A program made the position numbers and the translations under genes. Of a stretch of 64,000 bases of DNA, positions 51,200 to 61,265 are shown piece by piece; position 1 is the first letter of the stretch, and each line of letters begins with the position of its first letter. The notes below the pieces were generated by a model, which searched no databases, was not told where the DNA came from, and saw nothing but the letters and a program-made list of their open reading frames with translations. Source of the stretch: Anastrepha obliqua (taxonomy: Eukaryota > Arthropoda > Insecta > Diptera > Tephritidae); NCBI RefSeq assembly GCF_027943255.1, contig NC_072893.1, positions 37,036,001 through 37,100,000 of the forward strand. Direction: 5' to 3'.

Positions 51200-51790
51200 T
51201 TTAAAAACAATATTTATTATTATAAAAATGCCGCTGAAGATGACCCTCTAGAATTATCGGACCCGGACGGCGTAGGTGATTGCGAGACTTCTACTCATTT
51301 GAAACACAAGGTTCAAGAAGATTCTTAATCAGAAAGAGTACACTTATAGTCGGAACTAGAACAAACCGAAAGAATTAAAAATTGACAAAATGGCGCGATT
51401 TTGAAAAAAAGTTCGAAAAATCGGGTATTTTTTCACTAGTTTTTAGTGTAAAAAATAGGAAATTATTATCATTTTAGTTCCGACGATAGCCATTGATATT
51501 GTGAACAATATATATTATAATATTAAAATTTGAAGTGATTCGGTTGAATATTTTTTTGTTTTTTTTTTCATCCCCGCCGTATCGAAAAAAGTCGTTTCGA
51601 GATTAATGAGTTCAAAGTTTGAGGTACAGAGGCGCGCGGACAGCTCTCTAACTAGTCAATGGGCTGTAGAAGCTATAATATTGAGAATTTCCGCATGAAA
51701 AATTCACAGTATATTCTTAAAACACTATACTTTCGATATACCGAAAAAAGAGAAATCGATTTTTCGAAATTTCTAGTCCAACGGGTCCCC
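51200..51790. repeat. One-ended TTAA-type repeat (core family)
   Basis: The right edge ACGGGTCCCC at 51781-51790 is followed by TTAA (51791-51794). The family core appears in diverged form at about 51590-51625 (GTTTCGAGATTAATGAGTTC AAAGTTTG). The left terminus was not found, so the start is approximate. Confidence 0.45.
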
Positions 51791-51799
51791 TTAAGTAAG

Positions 51800-52387
51800 C
51801 AAATTGATTATTATCATTTGCCGCGTAGTGCAAAAGTAAGAAAATTAAGCTAAACTAATCATCCAATTTTGTTTTTGAATAACTTTTTTACTGAAAAAAA
51901 AAAAATGATTTTGAGTGATGGAAATCTTTGTTTTGACCTTCACGCACTCCATTGCTTGTCTGTCAAATATGATTAACGCACGACACTATTTGCAAAAATT
52001 ATAAATCGTCCGATAGGATAATTGATTTTGCGCCACCTTCTTCGCAGTATGAAATCCATCAAGATTTATGTGGTATATGAAAATTAACTTTTATTTGGAT
52101 ATATGCACTTTTATAAATATACATATGTATGTGTGTGTATGTGTGAGAGAGAGAGAGTGCATGGAATAATTGCAGTCCGATTCCATTTATTTTATGTTGC
52201 TTTAAGTGCATAACATTTTTAATAAATATTTTCTTTTATGGTATAAGATAAAACACAATGGTAAACCATGTATGCCTTTAAAATTACAACAACAACATAA
52301 TAATTAAACTATTTCCATTCATTTCGCAAACTAACAATAATCGTTGTGTGTCTGTATGCGAGCATGAAATCCATATACGCGCCATGG
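51800..52387 (-). other. Downstream region of the coiled-coil gene, probable 3' untranslated part
   Basis: It follows the stop codon at 52388-52390 on the minus strand. A possible polyadenylation signal on that strand (TTTATT on the plus strand) lies at about 52186. A TATG and GA microsatellite occurs at 52122-52160. Confidence 0.4.
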
Positions 52388-55300
52388 CTAAACCTCATTG
52401 GAACTCTCCAAGCTGCGCAATTTCTGATACATATTTATATAGTGCGCCTGCAATTGTTTTTGGTAGTTCAGCACCTTTTCGCGCTCCTCACACCACTGCC
52501 GCTTCTCCAGCTCGAAATTGACACGCACATCGTCCAACTGTTTGCGCAACTTGCCGATCTCTTCGGCATAGCTGGCCGACTCTTCGATCAACGTGTCCAA
52601 TGTGGACTCCTCCAGCTTGTGTGGATTGGAATGGGAGTATTTGAGCGGCTTGTGGTGATTGTGATTGACGGCGATGTCGGGCAGGTTTTGTGCACCGTAG
52701 ACAAAGTTCTGTATATCGGCCGACATTTTGGCCAAACGCTTCTCTGCGCACAGCTGTTTAGTTTGCTCGCGTTCGTTTTCACTTTCGTCGGTGTCATCCA
52801 GTGGCGGTGCGATCTTAAGACAATTCATTATCAACTCGAGATTGGTGTCGTCGATGACTTTCTCCTTCGACGCGGCTGCGCTCATGTCGGATTTGTGCGC
52901 TTGCCGACGCGTGCGATTGCAAATGTCGGTAAGATTATCCAGCTGCTGTTTGAGTCGTATGAAGCGACCGGAGGGTTCCTCTCCGTACTCCTGAAAGATA
53001 GCCAAGTCGGAGAGCTCTTTGCGCAACTTGGCCAATTCATTAGTGAGCGCGAGTATTACTTGATCCTTGAGTATAATAATTTTATTCAGTTGTTTCAGCT
53101 CAGTTTCGGATTGTTTATCGGTGCGTGCCTGCTGTTGCTCGACTTGTTTCTGTTGCTTCGTCATTTTCTGGTTCTCTTGTAGACTTTCGTAAATCTGCGT
53201 TTCAGCATTGGTGTTTTCGTGACGCAAATGAACAATGGCGTGCTCCTTCAGAGTGATTTCAACCTGTGGAAAGGAGAAAGATTCATTGGTATATTTTATG
53301 AATGAATGAAAGCCGGATGCATACAAGAGTTGGGTAACTTACATTAGCCTCCTTGAGCTGTGATTTGAGCAGTGCGAGCTCGCCATTGCGCTCGCAAACT
53401 TTCCATTCGCTCTCCTCCAACTGCGCTCTTATGCCGGCGATGGTGTTCTCCGATTCACGCAGCTGCTCTTCTATGTATGCGACGCTGTCCTTTAAATTGC
53501 GCTCTGAGTTCTTCAGACTGCTATTGGTACTCCTGTAAAACAACAAAAAAAAAAATTTTTTTTAAATAAAATAGTCATTAAATCAAATTAAATAGTCATT
53601 TTCATATTCTCTTGCACAATAAAACCATCCAAATAAAAATTGTGAGTTTTTGATTTGAGCCTTTTTAAGTCCGCTAGGTAGCGCTGGGGTCGATATTTTT
53701 AGAAAATTCGAATTTATTCTCGCAATTGGATCATTTGGTATTTCATTAGTTCATTGGTTTGCCTTAGTTCATTTTTTTATTTACTAATTTTTCCCACTAA
53801 ACCTTCACAACACAGACCATATAATAAGATGTACAACAATGGACGAAAAAAAGCAACTTGGGCACTGAAAGAGCTACACGGTAGACACTTACACATAATG
53901 CGGGACCAAAATATTGAACAGAAGAACAGCTACAGCTGGCTGCACCTGAGCTCTTTATCCAGAAACTGCAGGATTTGCGATCGCCATTCAGGATCATGTT
54001 ATCCTCACCAAAAATACATTTTGAAAGATCCCAACTTCTCAGATGATAAATGCTGCAGATGCCAAATACACGCAGAAACGATAGACCACATAGTCACAGG
54101 ATGTCCTGTACTTGCGAGGAGCCATTTTCTAAATACACACCATGCAATATAATACAAGGTGAAGTCCAAAATAAAAAAGGCTGGCGTCATAAAAATGTTT
54201 TTGAAGGCGCCATCTTTTTAATGAGTTAGTGCGCTGGAAGCTACATCCCTAGCCTACTTCCAGTGAAAGCTTGGTGACATACGGTTCAGTGGAAGCGAAG
54301 TTATTGCGTCTAAAGTGTCAGTATGTTTGAGTCACACTGAAAAATGAGTTTCGAACAAAGAGCTAATATCAAATTTTGTTTTAGAATCGGTAAAACGTTT
54401 ACCGACACATTTGAATTGATGGAAAAATGGTGATGATTGTCTATCTCGTGCCAGAGTTCATGAGTGGTTTCCACGTTTCAGAGATGGTTGTAAAGACATA
54501 AACGACAATGAACATACGGGCCACCCAAAATCAGTAATCACCGAAAACTCCATCGAAGTTGTTCGTAAATTTATAAAAAATGAACCGGAATCATCATTGA
54601 AATTCATGGAATCGTAGTTGAATATTTCCAAAATATCGATTTATCACATTTTAACTGATCGTTTGGGCTTACGAAAGGTCTGTGCACGTTTCATTCCGCA
54701 CAAGTTAACTAAGGACCAAACATTTCTCAGAATTCAACATTCGAAAGACCTCATTAAAGAGACGAGAAAAAACGAGAACTTCCTTTACACTATTGAAACT
54801 GGTGATAAAACGTGGTGTTTCCAACATGTACCTGAAATTAAGCGTCAAAGTGCCGAATAGAAGGCCCCATACGAGCCACCACCCAAAAATTCGCGTCTGG
54901 AGAAGTCAAAAATCAAGTCGATGTTCATTTGTTTTTACGATTCCAAGGGAACTGTCCACAAGATGTTAATGCCGATGGGCCAAACCGTCAATGCAATTTT
55001 CTATCTTGGCGATTTGAAGCGTTTGTTACATCGCAATAGTCGAATTCGCTCTGAATACCGCGAAGGAGTAAGCTGGCGCTTATTGATGAACCAACTCATC
55101 GATCTACTCTTGTGACTGATTTTTTGACCAAAAATTGCATTTCAACCATCAATCACTCATCGTATTCGCCTGATATGGCTCTCTGTGACTTCTACCTATT
55201 CGGAAAATTACATTTGGCCATGAAAGCAAAACGTTTTGCGTCCGTAGATGCCATTCAAAAGGCTTGTACCGACATTCTGAAGGATATTCCGGTCAATGAC

Positions 55301-58300
55301 CTGAAACCGTCTTTCGAAAAGCTTTTAGATCGCGCAAAACAGTGTATCTCTATACATCTCTCTCTCTCTCTTAGCTTCACAGTCTGTGGTGGACCATAGA
55401 TTCATCAACAATCCTCCTCCAATTCAGTCTTTCTCTTGCCTCATTTCTCCAATTACGAACGTTCATCGCTTTTAAGTCTGCTTCTACGAGGCTGTTGTTG
55501 ATGTGTCGAGACGGGGTTTGTTTTTTTTAAGAAAGAAAAGCACACGTGCGTGGATTTACAACGAATGACTTAAACTTTATTTCCAGGTTTTGACAAGTAC
55601 ATGAAAGGTTGCCAGATTTGATAACTACATCAATAGTTTTAATACAAATATTTACATTTTGATATACATTCTCAACAGTTTTAAACTGGCATTAGGGTGT
55701 CAACCTAAAGGCCAGCCTCCTTTCGGCATTTTCGCCTTATATCTTTCATTCCTATCACTTCCAACAAGGTTTCATCTATATCATGTATAGAATGTTACTT
55801 GATCTTCGTGATAGGTTAGCAGCATCGCCACGGGAAGGCGATATAAGGGGATTGGAAATAAGAGGTGAGAGGTTTCATCACATTCACATGAAGTTGCACA
55901 TTACTTCGGTTTGTGATGTGTATAGAGACCAGAGGGGGCTATTTTGAATAAATAAACTCGAAGTTATCAGAGCAAAAATTCCTGTGGTTTCTATTTGAGC
56001 TCAGTCGAGTTTATTTTGGACTTCACTTTGTATTACGCATTTTTATGAATTCTTGTTATATTTTGATCATAAGCGGGCATCTCTCTTAAGCGGACAAATT
56101 TGTGAGACCTTTGTGTGTGTTCGCTTCAGAGAGAGTACACTGTATATTCCGAATAGGTGATTAATTTTGCACCACCTTGTATTTAGCTTTGCTTTGCTTT
56201 ATTTTAGCAAAAAGGGAGATTTTTTTAAATAAATTGCTGCTGGTTTACTATAAAGAAACGCGTAAAGGTCAAGTTCCATCTGGTACCACTACGGACTAAT
56301 AGGTAGGCAGCTTTCAGCTAGCGAGGCCAACCTAAGCTAACTTAACCGAACCTGGTGCTGTCACATAGTGTACATAATAGATCAATCTGTCATCGCCTGA
56401 GACGATGCGATATAGAAAACGTTTTCTTTTCTGTTGTTCAAGAAGCATGTCACACGCCACCAAACGTCTCTCGATATTCCTCTCCTTCAATCGATGTGGC
56501 ACCCAGTTACCTGCTTTCTGCACCATTTCTATTGCGTGCAAACGTTTACCGACGGTTGATCTGTCAACATTCAACTCATTAGACATACCATCAAAGGTTC
56601 GACATGAGTCTTCATCTAATAATTGTTGTGGTTGAGTATCTTCGTATTTTTTCGATGCCCCTTTGCAATGTTTATCACTCACGTCGAAATTGCCACTTTG
56701 GAAGCATCGAAACCGCTCTAGACAAATTGTATTCGATGGAGCGCGATTACCGTAAATATTGATAGATATACGACACGTTTCAGCTGCACTTTTCTTTAAA
56801 AGGTAATAATGAAACATAACTTCCCGCAAATGCTGTCTTTTTGGGACGAACGTAGACATTTTTGACGTCAGATGAAAAATAATCTTTATGCTTCAAACGA
56901 ATGTCAACTAATGCGGTTGAGACCTCACATATACAGGGTTTGATTGAATAGTAATGAGCCTTATTTTTTTAACCAGTTTTATTAAACCTTTTGGCTTGTA
57001 CAACTAATATTCTTCAAAATAGGACCCTTGTGCGTCAATACACCGCTGGTAGCGGTCCTTCCACTGCAGGAAACATTTTTTAAACTCATCCGCCGGAATC
57101 GTGTTCACGTAGACTAGCACGGCGGTCAATGTTCAAAAATTCACTAACCCGGTTCACATCTTCGTTTGTTTGCGTCGTCGAAGGCCTTCCAGATCGCTGT
57201 TCGTCTTCGACGTCCTCACGACCTTCCTTGAACGACTTGTGCCACCGTTTTACCTGGGCACTGGACAGAGATTGGTCCCCGTAAGCCTCCTTGAGTAGCC
57301 CAATGGTTTCGGTACTCGTTTTGTTTAGCTTTACGCAAAATTTGATCGAGTAACGTTGCTCCAACGATCGCTGCATTCGCCATTGTTCCATTGTTCGTGA
57401 TCGCCACTGCAAAATCCTAAGACACTTTTAAAACATCTTTCACGCGCGGAGCGATGTTGACTGCACCGCTGTTGCCAGCGAACTGGGACCGGTTTCTAGT
57501 GGAAAGGGAAGGTCCAACGATCATTTTCCCCCACCAGCTGATTCGGTTGATCGCTTGGCAGACTCTCCGCGCGGGAAGGCTCATTACTTTTCAATCAAGC
57601 CCTTTATACTTTCAAATCACCAGTATATTACTAGGGTGAAAACAAAAATAGTTTCAGCAGCGACATCTCTTTTACGAGGGAGGATACTTATTCCCGCACC
57701 CACTATTTTGTGTAGTAAAAAAAAAATATAAGAGAGCTTACTTACTATCTTATTTGAAAATAAATGAAAGAAAAAATTGCATTAGTCACCTGAGTATTTC
57801 GTTTTCATTTTTGAAGTCGGCCACCTGCTCTCTCAACTTGTTCGATTGCTCTGTGTGCCGCAGCTTGTGTTGTTTGAATTGGAATTGTTGCATAGCCAAC
57901 ATTTGTTCCATTTTCTTCATCTTCAGCAGATATTCGCGTTGTTGAGCCTCATAGAATGTCTTTAAACGCTTTGTCTCCTGCTCCCAGAAGTTCTCCTTGT
58001 CCTACAAAAAATCATTAAAAACAAAAAAAGGAAAGCATAAAAAGACGTGAATTAGCTACTACTCAGCATTTGTGTGGTCGTGCAAAAATGCCTTAAACCT
58101 TTTGTACTCTGAATATTACTTTCTCATTGTGCTCCATTGTTTGACGCAAATAGGACAGTTCCGAGTCGCGATCCTTTAGTGCGGCTTCCAAGTCTGATAT
58201 GCCTGAGTCGGATGGTGAAGGTGTCATGTCGCACTGTTCGCTCAGCAGGTACTTGCCACCGGCACAACCATTGCTACCGCTAGAATTACCACCACCACCA

Positions 58301-58775
58301 GCTGTGCTGCCCACGCCAATACAACCATAGCCATTTGCGCCACCGAATCCATTGCTGTTTAAGCCATTGGTGTTGTTGTTGATGTGGTTGTTGTTGCTGC
58401 CAGTTGATTTACTATGAATGCCAATAAAATGAGTTAAATGCATATAAAAGTTTCTATTTCAGTTATAATTTTTTATTTTTTCTATTTTTTTATTTATTTT
58501 CTTAATGTTCACTTATAAGTACATTTCCTTGGCTTACATTGTGCTACTTTGACTATTCACATCCGAGGAGTCCGGTGTGTGTCGAATCGATTCCATGCTA
58601 TCGTTGATTTTCAACGATCTGGAACCACGACGACGCGCCATAAGACTGTTGCAATAATTATTGCTTGAATAAGCGCCAACAGCAATGCCTCCAGTCGCAA
58701 CGCCACCACCGACACTACCAACACTGCCGCAAGTTCCACCAACGCCAGCGCCCCCATGCCGCAAATCAGACGTGC
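52388..58775 (-). CDS. Fez1/LZTS-family coiled-coil protein, five 3' exons seen
   Basis: Minus-strand exons 58775-58538, 58411-58099, 58001-57790, 53532-53343 and 53263-52388 join in frame at GT/AG sites to 608 residues. The first exon seen begins in the second base of a codon, so at least one 5' exon is missing. The N-terminal part is Gly/Ser/Asn-rich (GGxGG runs, poly-Asn). From about residue 145, DMTPSPSDSGISDLEAALKD starts a long coiled coil: YLRQTMEHNEKVIFRVQKDK, ENFWEQETKRLKTFYEAQQR, KVCERNGELALLKSQLKEAN, and on to KTDKQ-type repeats and a C-terminal coil ending LESSNEV. The block ERNGELALLKSQLKEA and the layout fit Fez1 (LZTS) proteins, which in vertebrates act at synapses and on microtubules. 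Assignment is from pattern memory, and no fly symbol is offered. The intron 53533-57789 is full of transposons. Confidence 0.82.
53760..54152 (+). mobile_element. LINE C-terminal fragment with Cys/His motif
   Basis: The plus-strand frame reads KKATWALKELHGRHLHIMRD, SYSWLHLSSLSRNCRICDRH, HQKYILKDPNFSDDKCCRCQ, then IHAETIDHIVTGCPVLARSH. This is the C-terminal zinc-binding end (CxxC, ETIxHIxxGCxxLA) of an insect LINE. It is ended by the insertion of a mariner at 54155. Confidence 0.75.
54155..56030 (+). mobile_element. mariner (DD34D) with inverted ends, disrupted
   Basis: Ends CAAGGTGAAGTCCAAAATAA and, reverse complemented from the right, CAAAGTGAAGTCCAAAATAA are flanked by TA at 54153-54154 and 56031-56032. 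The transposase on the plus strand begins MSFEQRANIKFCFRIGKTFT at 54344 and continues with stops and shifts: ISKISIYHILTDRLGLRKVC, ETGDKTWCFQHVPEIKRQSA, SRLEKSKIKSMFICFYDSKG, TDFLTKNCISTINHSSYSPD, MALCDFYLFGKLHLAMKAKR, up to LLDRAKQCIS at 55350. About 650 bp of other DNA then precedes the right end. The catalytic His-Asp-Asn segment is damaged. Confidence 0.88.
55365..55545 (-). mobile_element. LINE C-terminal scrap nested in the mariner
   Basis: The minus strand reads RHINNSLVEADLKAMNVRNW, RNEARERLNWRRIVDESMVH, HRL then stop. It is the usual LINE ending (NWRxxAxxRxxWRxIV). A CT microsatellite borders it at 55360-55372. Confidence 0.65.
56045..56330. other. Spacer within the intron
   Basis: No gene is seen. 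The phrase GTGATTAATTTTGCACCACC at 56157 resembles GATAATTGATTTTGCGCCACC at 52017, possibly ends of a short repeat. Confidence 0.35.
56340..56880 (-). mobile_element. mariner N-terminal half, antisense
   Basis: The minus-strand frame 56859-56332 begins MSTFVPKRQHLREVMFHYYL and reads KKSAAETCRISINIYGNRAP, ERFRCFQSGNFDVSDKHCKG, ELNVDRSTVGKRLHAIEMVQ, KAGNWVPHRLKERNIERRLV, and SGDDRLIYYVHY in the position of the first catalytic Asp (GDEKWIxY). The reading is open for 175 codons and then leaves the transposase. The C-terminal half is missing and no ends were found. Confidence 0.85.
56934..57604 (-). mobile_element. Internally deleted mariner, 671 bp
   Basis: Inverted ends (CAGGGTTTGATTGAATAGTA on the left; AAGGGCTTGATTGAAAAGTA from the right) are flanked by TA at 56932-56933 and 57605-57606. 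The minus-strand gene begins about 57412 and has the N-terminal DNA-binding region (SLEQRYSIKFCVKLNKTSTE, VKRWHKSFKEGREDVEDEQR, SGRPSTTQTNEDVNRV). It is joined by a deletion to the last residues before a stop at about 57086. The catalytic core is gone. Confidence 0.9.
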
Positions 58776-59377
58776 CTGGACAAAAACGACGACGAAGAAG
58801 AAGCAATTAAAAAACGCTGCAATATATGTATGTGTGCTTGTATGCATGTACTTATAAGCATATAAGCATGTAAGTCTATAAGTGCGCAATCATTAATTAA
58901 ATAAACAGTAACGCAATTTACATTTCGAAACGAGCAGCTCATTTGCCGAATACGCCAGTCTATAAAAGTGCCTTATGAAACCGAAACTATCTGCAACTAA
59001 TTAAAAATATGCAGGTACTTCCTCATACACCCCGCTTTTTCCAATGCACTTTGCGCGTTGCAAATTTTGCAACTACGGACATACACACAGTCATTTGCAG
59101 TCGAGTCACGCTGGAATATTATTAACAATTGACTGATTTCTAACACAGTGCGTCAAAACTCAAACTTGCCACGATCAATCGAAAGCGCTCGTACTCGTAA
59201 TGGGTTGCACAAATCTACTAGGCGAAAAAAGAACAAACTGGTTTGAAGTACTGAAATTTACCAACAAACAATTCAAACAATTCTGACTGACTCGCGCATC
59301 TCTCTGCGCATGAAGTCATAGAATGTTGAACTTTGTGTGGAGCGCAATTTGGAAAACAGAAACAAAATGCCGTTATG
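58776..59377. other. Upstream intron or spacer of the coiled-coil gene
   Basis: No further exon of the minus-strand gene was found between here and the window end. The polypyrimidine tract and CAG acceptor for the exon at 58775 lie at 58776-58790, and an alternative acceptor TATTGCAG sits near 58818. A TATG microsatellite lies at 58828-58870. Confidence 0.45.
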
Positions 59378-59470
59378 AGATTCCCTCTAAGTTTAGATTG
59401 AGAGATTCCTTCTGAGTTTAGAGTGAAAGATTCCTTCTGAGTTTAGGTTGAGAGATTCCCTCTGAGTTTG
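59378..59470. repeat. 25-bp minisatellite, about 3.7 units
   Basis: The unit is close to AGATTCCTTCTGAGTTTAGG TTGAG, repeated four times with few differences and the last unit incomplete. Flanks are non-repetitive. Confidence 0.85.
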
Positions 59471-59957
59471 AAAAAAAAACCTTGCAAGGTGGATTTCAGT
59501 AACGCATCAACCTTTACTGGCTCCCGAGCGCCACTCCATATCCACCATATTTCCGATGCTTACATTGCACGGCTGGACTCAGCTCACGATTCAGTAGTGT
59601 TATAGGGTAATAACATTTACATAAGTGCATTGTACATATCCTTAAGTAAAAACATCCTCAGCTGGTCATCAAAAAATGCTCACAGTTGAGATTACCTGAT
59701 TCAAAAACGCTCTTTTATCTAACATGGTTGCGTAAAGTCATAGAAAATCGTATCAAAAAGTCTGAAAAACGTCATTCACTTGTTATTCCGTGCAATGCAA
59801 AAGGAGTAAGGTTGAAGCTCGAACTCCCTCAAGGAAAAATTCTTTGAAGCTGATAATAACTGAAACGGATATTATATATGCTGTTGAAGAAATTTCGGGC
59901 CACAAAATTACAAAATTCAATTTTTTTTTATTATTAGTTAATTCTAAAGCGCAGACA

Positions 59958-60200
59958 AGCGGCCGTCATAGCCGAATGGACGGGTGTGTGACTACCATTC
60001 GGTAGTGTCCAGGCAAGCCACTGTTTTTTCTAATAGCGGCCGCCCCTCTACCTACAACGTCAAACTTGCGAGTGTATTTTTGCCACAAAAAAGCTACTCA
60101 TAAAAGCCAAACAAAAAACAAAGCCATAAGCCCCTCATTTGTGGAAAAACAGTTAGGCGTGCATCACATTATAGGTTGAGGAGCTCGGCCAAAAAGCGAA
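59958..60200 (+). mobile_element. SINE family 1, sense copy
   Basis: The head GCGGCCGTCATAGCCGAATG begins at 59960. Body landmarks follow: CTAATAGCGGCCGCCCCTCT, CTTGCGAGTGTATTTTTGCC, CCTCATTTGTGGAAAAACAG and GAGGAGCTCGGCC. The B-box is degraded, so this copy is unlikely to be transcribed. Confidence 0.82.
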
Positions 60201-60363
60201 AATAAATGGTATAAGCACCAAATATATCTATAAATAAAAAGCTTCTCATTATTTATGGAAAGCTGGCTGGCTTCGCAATAGCGCATCTTATAACCAAGTT
60301 CACCAAGATCTTTATGACGGTTTCTGGCTCTCACACGAATGGTTTGCTGTATATTCGCCTTAA

Positions 60364-60680
60364 GGAGTTAGGGGTAGCCAGAATTTTCAAAAAATTTGAT
60401 CTTAAAAATATTGTGTGAAAATTTAAAGTGAATCTGACAAATACTTTTCGAGTTATTCAGCAATCGATAGCAAAACTTTAAATGCTTTTTTCTCACAACT
60501 ATGTTTTTTGAACTGGTGATCACTGTAACTTAAAAACCGCCTGGTATTTTCAATAAAATTTATACTGCTTTTGAAAAACATAAAAAGCTGGTACCTGATC
60601 GAAGGACTTTTTTCAAAAATTTCGATTTTTTTTAACAATTTAACAATTGTCGGCTATTTTCTCTGACTACCCCTATCCCC
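60364..60680. mobile_element. TTAA-flanked 317-bp MITE (core family)
   Basis: TTAA at 60360-60363 and 60681-60684 flank inverted ends GGAGTTAGGGGTAGCCAGA and, reverse complemented, GGGGATAGGGGTAGTCAGA. The family core lies inverted at about 60474-60510 (AAAACTTTAAATGCTTTTTT CTCACAAC). It is the shortest member. Confidence 0.75.
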
Positions 60681-60694
60681 TTAAGGAAATGACG

Positions 60695-61170
60695 TCAAAT
60701 CGCAGCTCTGAGGTACAATAGACATTGATTGCTAAAACGGCTGACAGCACGATTACCAAACTTGGTACACAAAAGATTGATTGAGGCATGAACAGTGTGA
60801 CATGGCGCGCCATCCTGTTGAAGCAAAAGCTCGTCCAAGTACATGTCTTCAACTTCCGACAGCAAAAAATCGTGTATCATGTCTCTGTAGCGCCTACCGT
60901 CCCACCGAAGTGGCATTTCCAACAGCATTTGCAAGGAAAAATGAGTCAGTGATGCCGCAGCTCCAAAAACCGCACTAAACTGTTACTCTCTGAGGTTGCA
61001 TCGGCTTCTCGACCAACACTTTCGAGCTTTCCGAACCCAAGTTGCGCAGTTTTGCTTGTTCCGTCGAGTTGAAAATGCGCTTTGATTTTAACTTTTTTTC
61101 AATAAATGCACTATTCGGGCTATACGTCATTGACTTTCGAATTAAGTTTGCAATATTTCCAAACATTTTT
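60695..61170 (-). mobile_element. DD41D remnant, antisense, scrambled
   Basis: The minus strand holds RRYRDMIHDFLLSEVEDMYL and LLLQQDGAPCHTVHASINLL (second Asp, 60840-60770), which match the middle of a DD41D transposase. The third Asp region is lost. To the right, 61166-60975 reads MFGNIANLIRKSMTYSPNSA and VLVEKPMQPQRVTV, the latter matching the PLHPQKVTVW segment. The order is preserved but frames are broken. Confidence 0.65.
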
Positions 61171-61265
61171 CAAGCGTAAAGCGGTTCACTTCGTTCCGAG
61201 GAGATATGAACTGTCACAGTCAAAATAGTTTATGATAATAAAAAACTTGATGGACCAGTGTAATA

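Larger units (their letters stand above)
53533..57789 (-). other. 4.3-kb intron of the coiled-coil gene, filled with transposons
   Basis: The donor CAG|GTGACT at 57790 (phase 2) and acceptor TTACAG|GAGTACC at 53532 bound the intron on the minus strand. Inside are two LINE fragments and three mariner remnants, described separately. The other seen introns are 79-126 bp. Confidence 0.85.

Noticed and set aside
52346..53182. 278-codon plus-strand open frame
   Set aside because: It is the antisense shadow of the last exon of the coiled-coil gene; hydrophobic residues come from reverse-complemented coiled-coil codons.
58611..58889. 92-codon minus-strand frame with a hydrophobic start
   Set aside because: It overlaps the coiled-coil exon in another frame and begins in a microsatellite.
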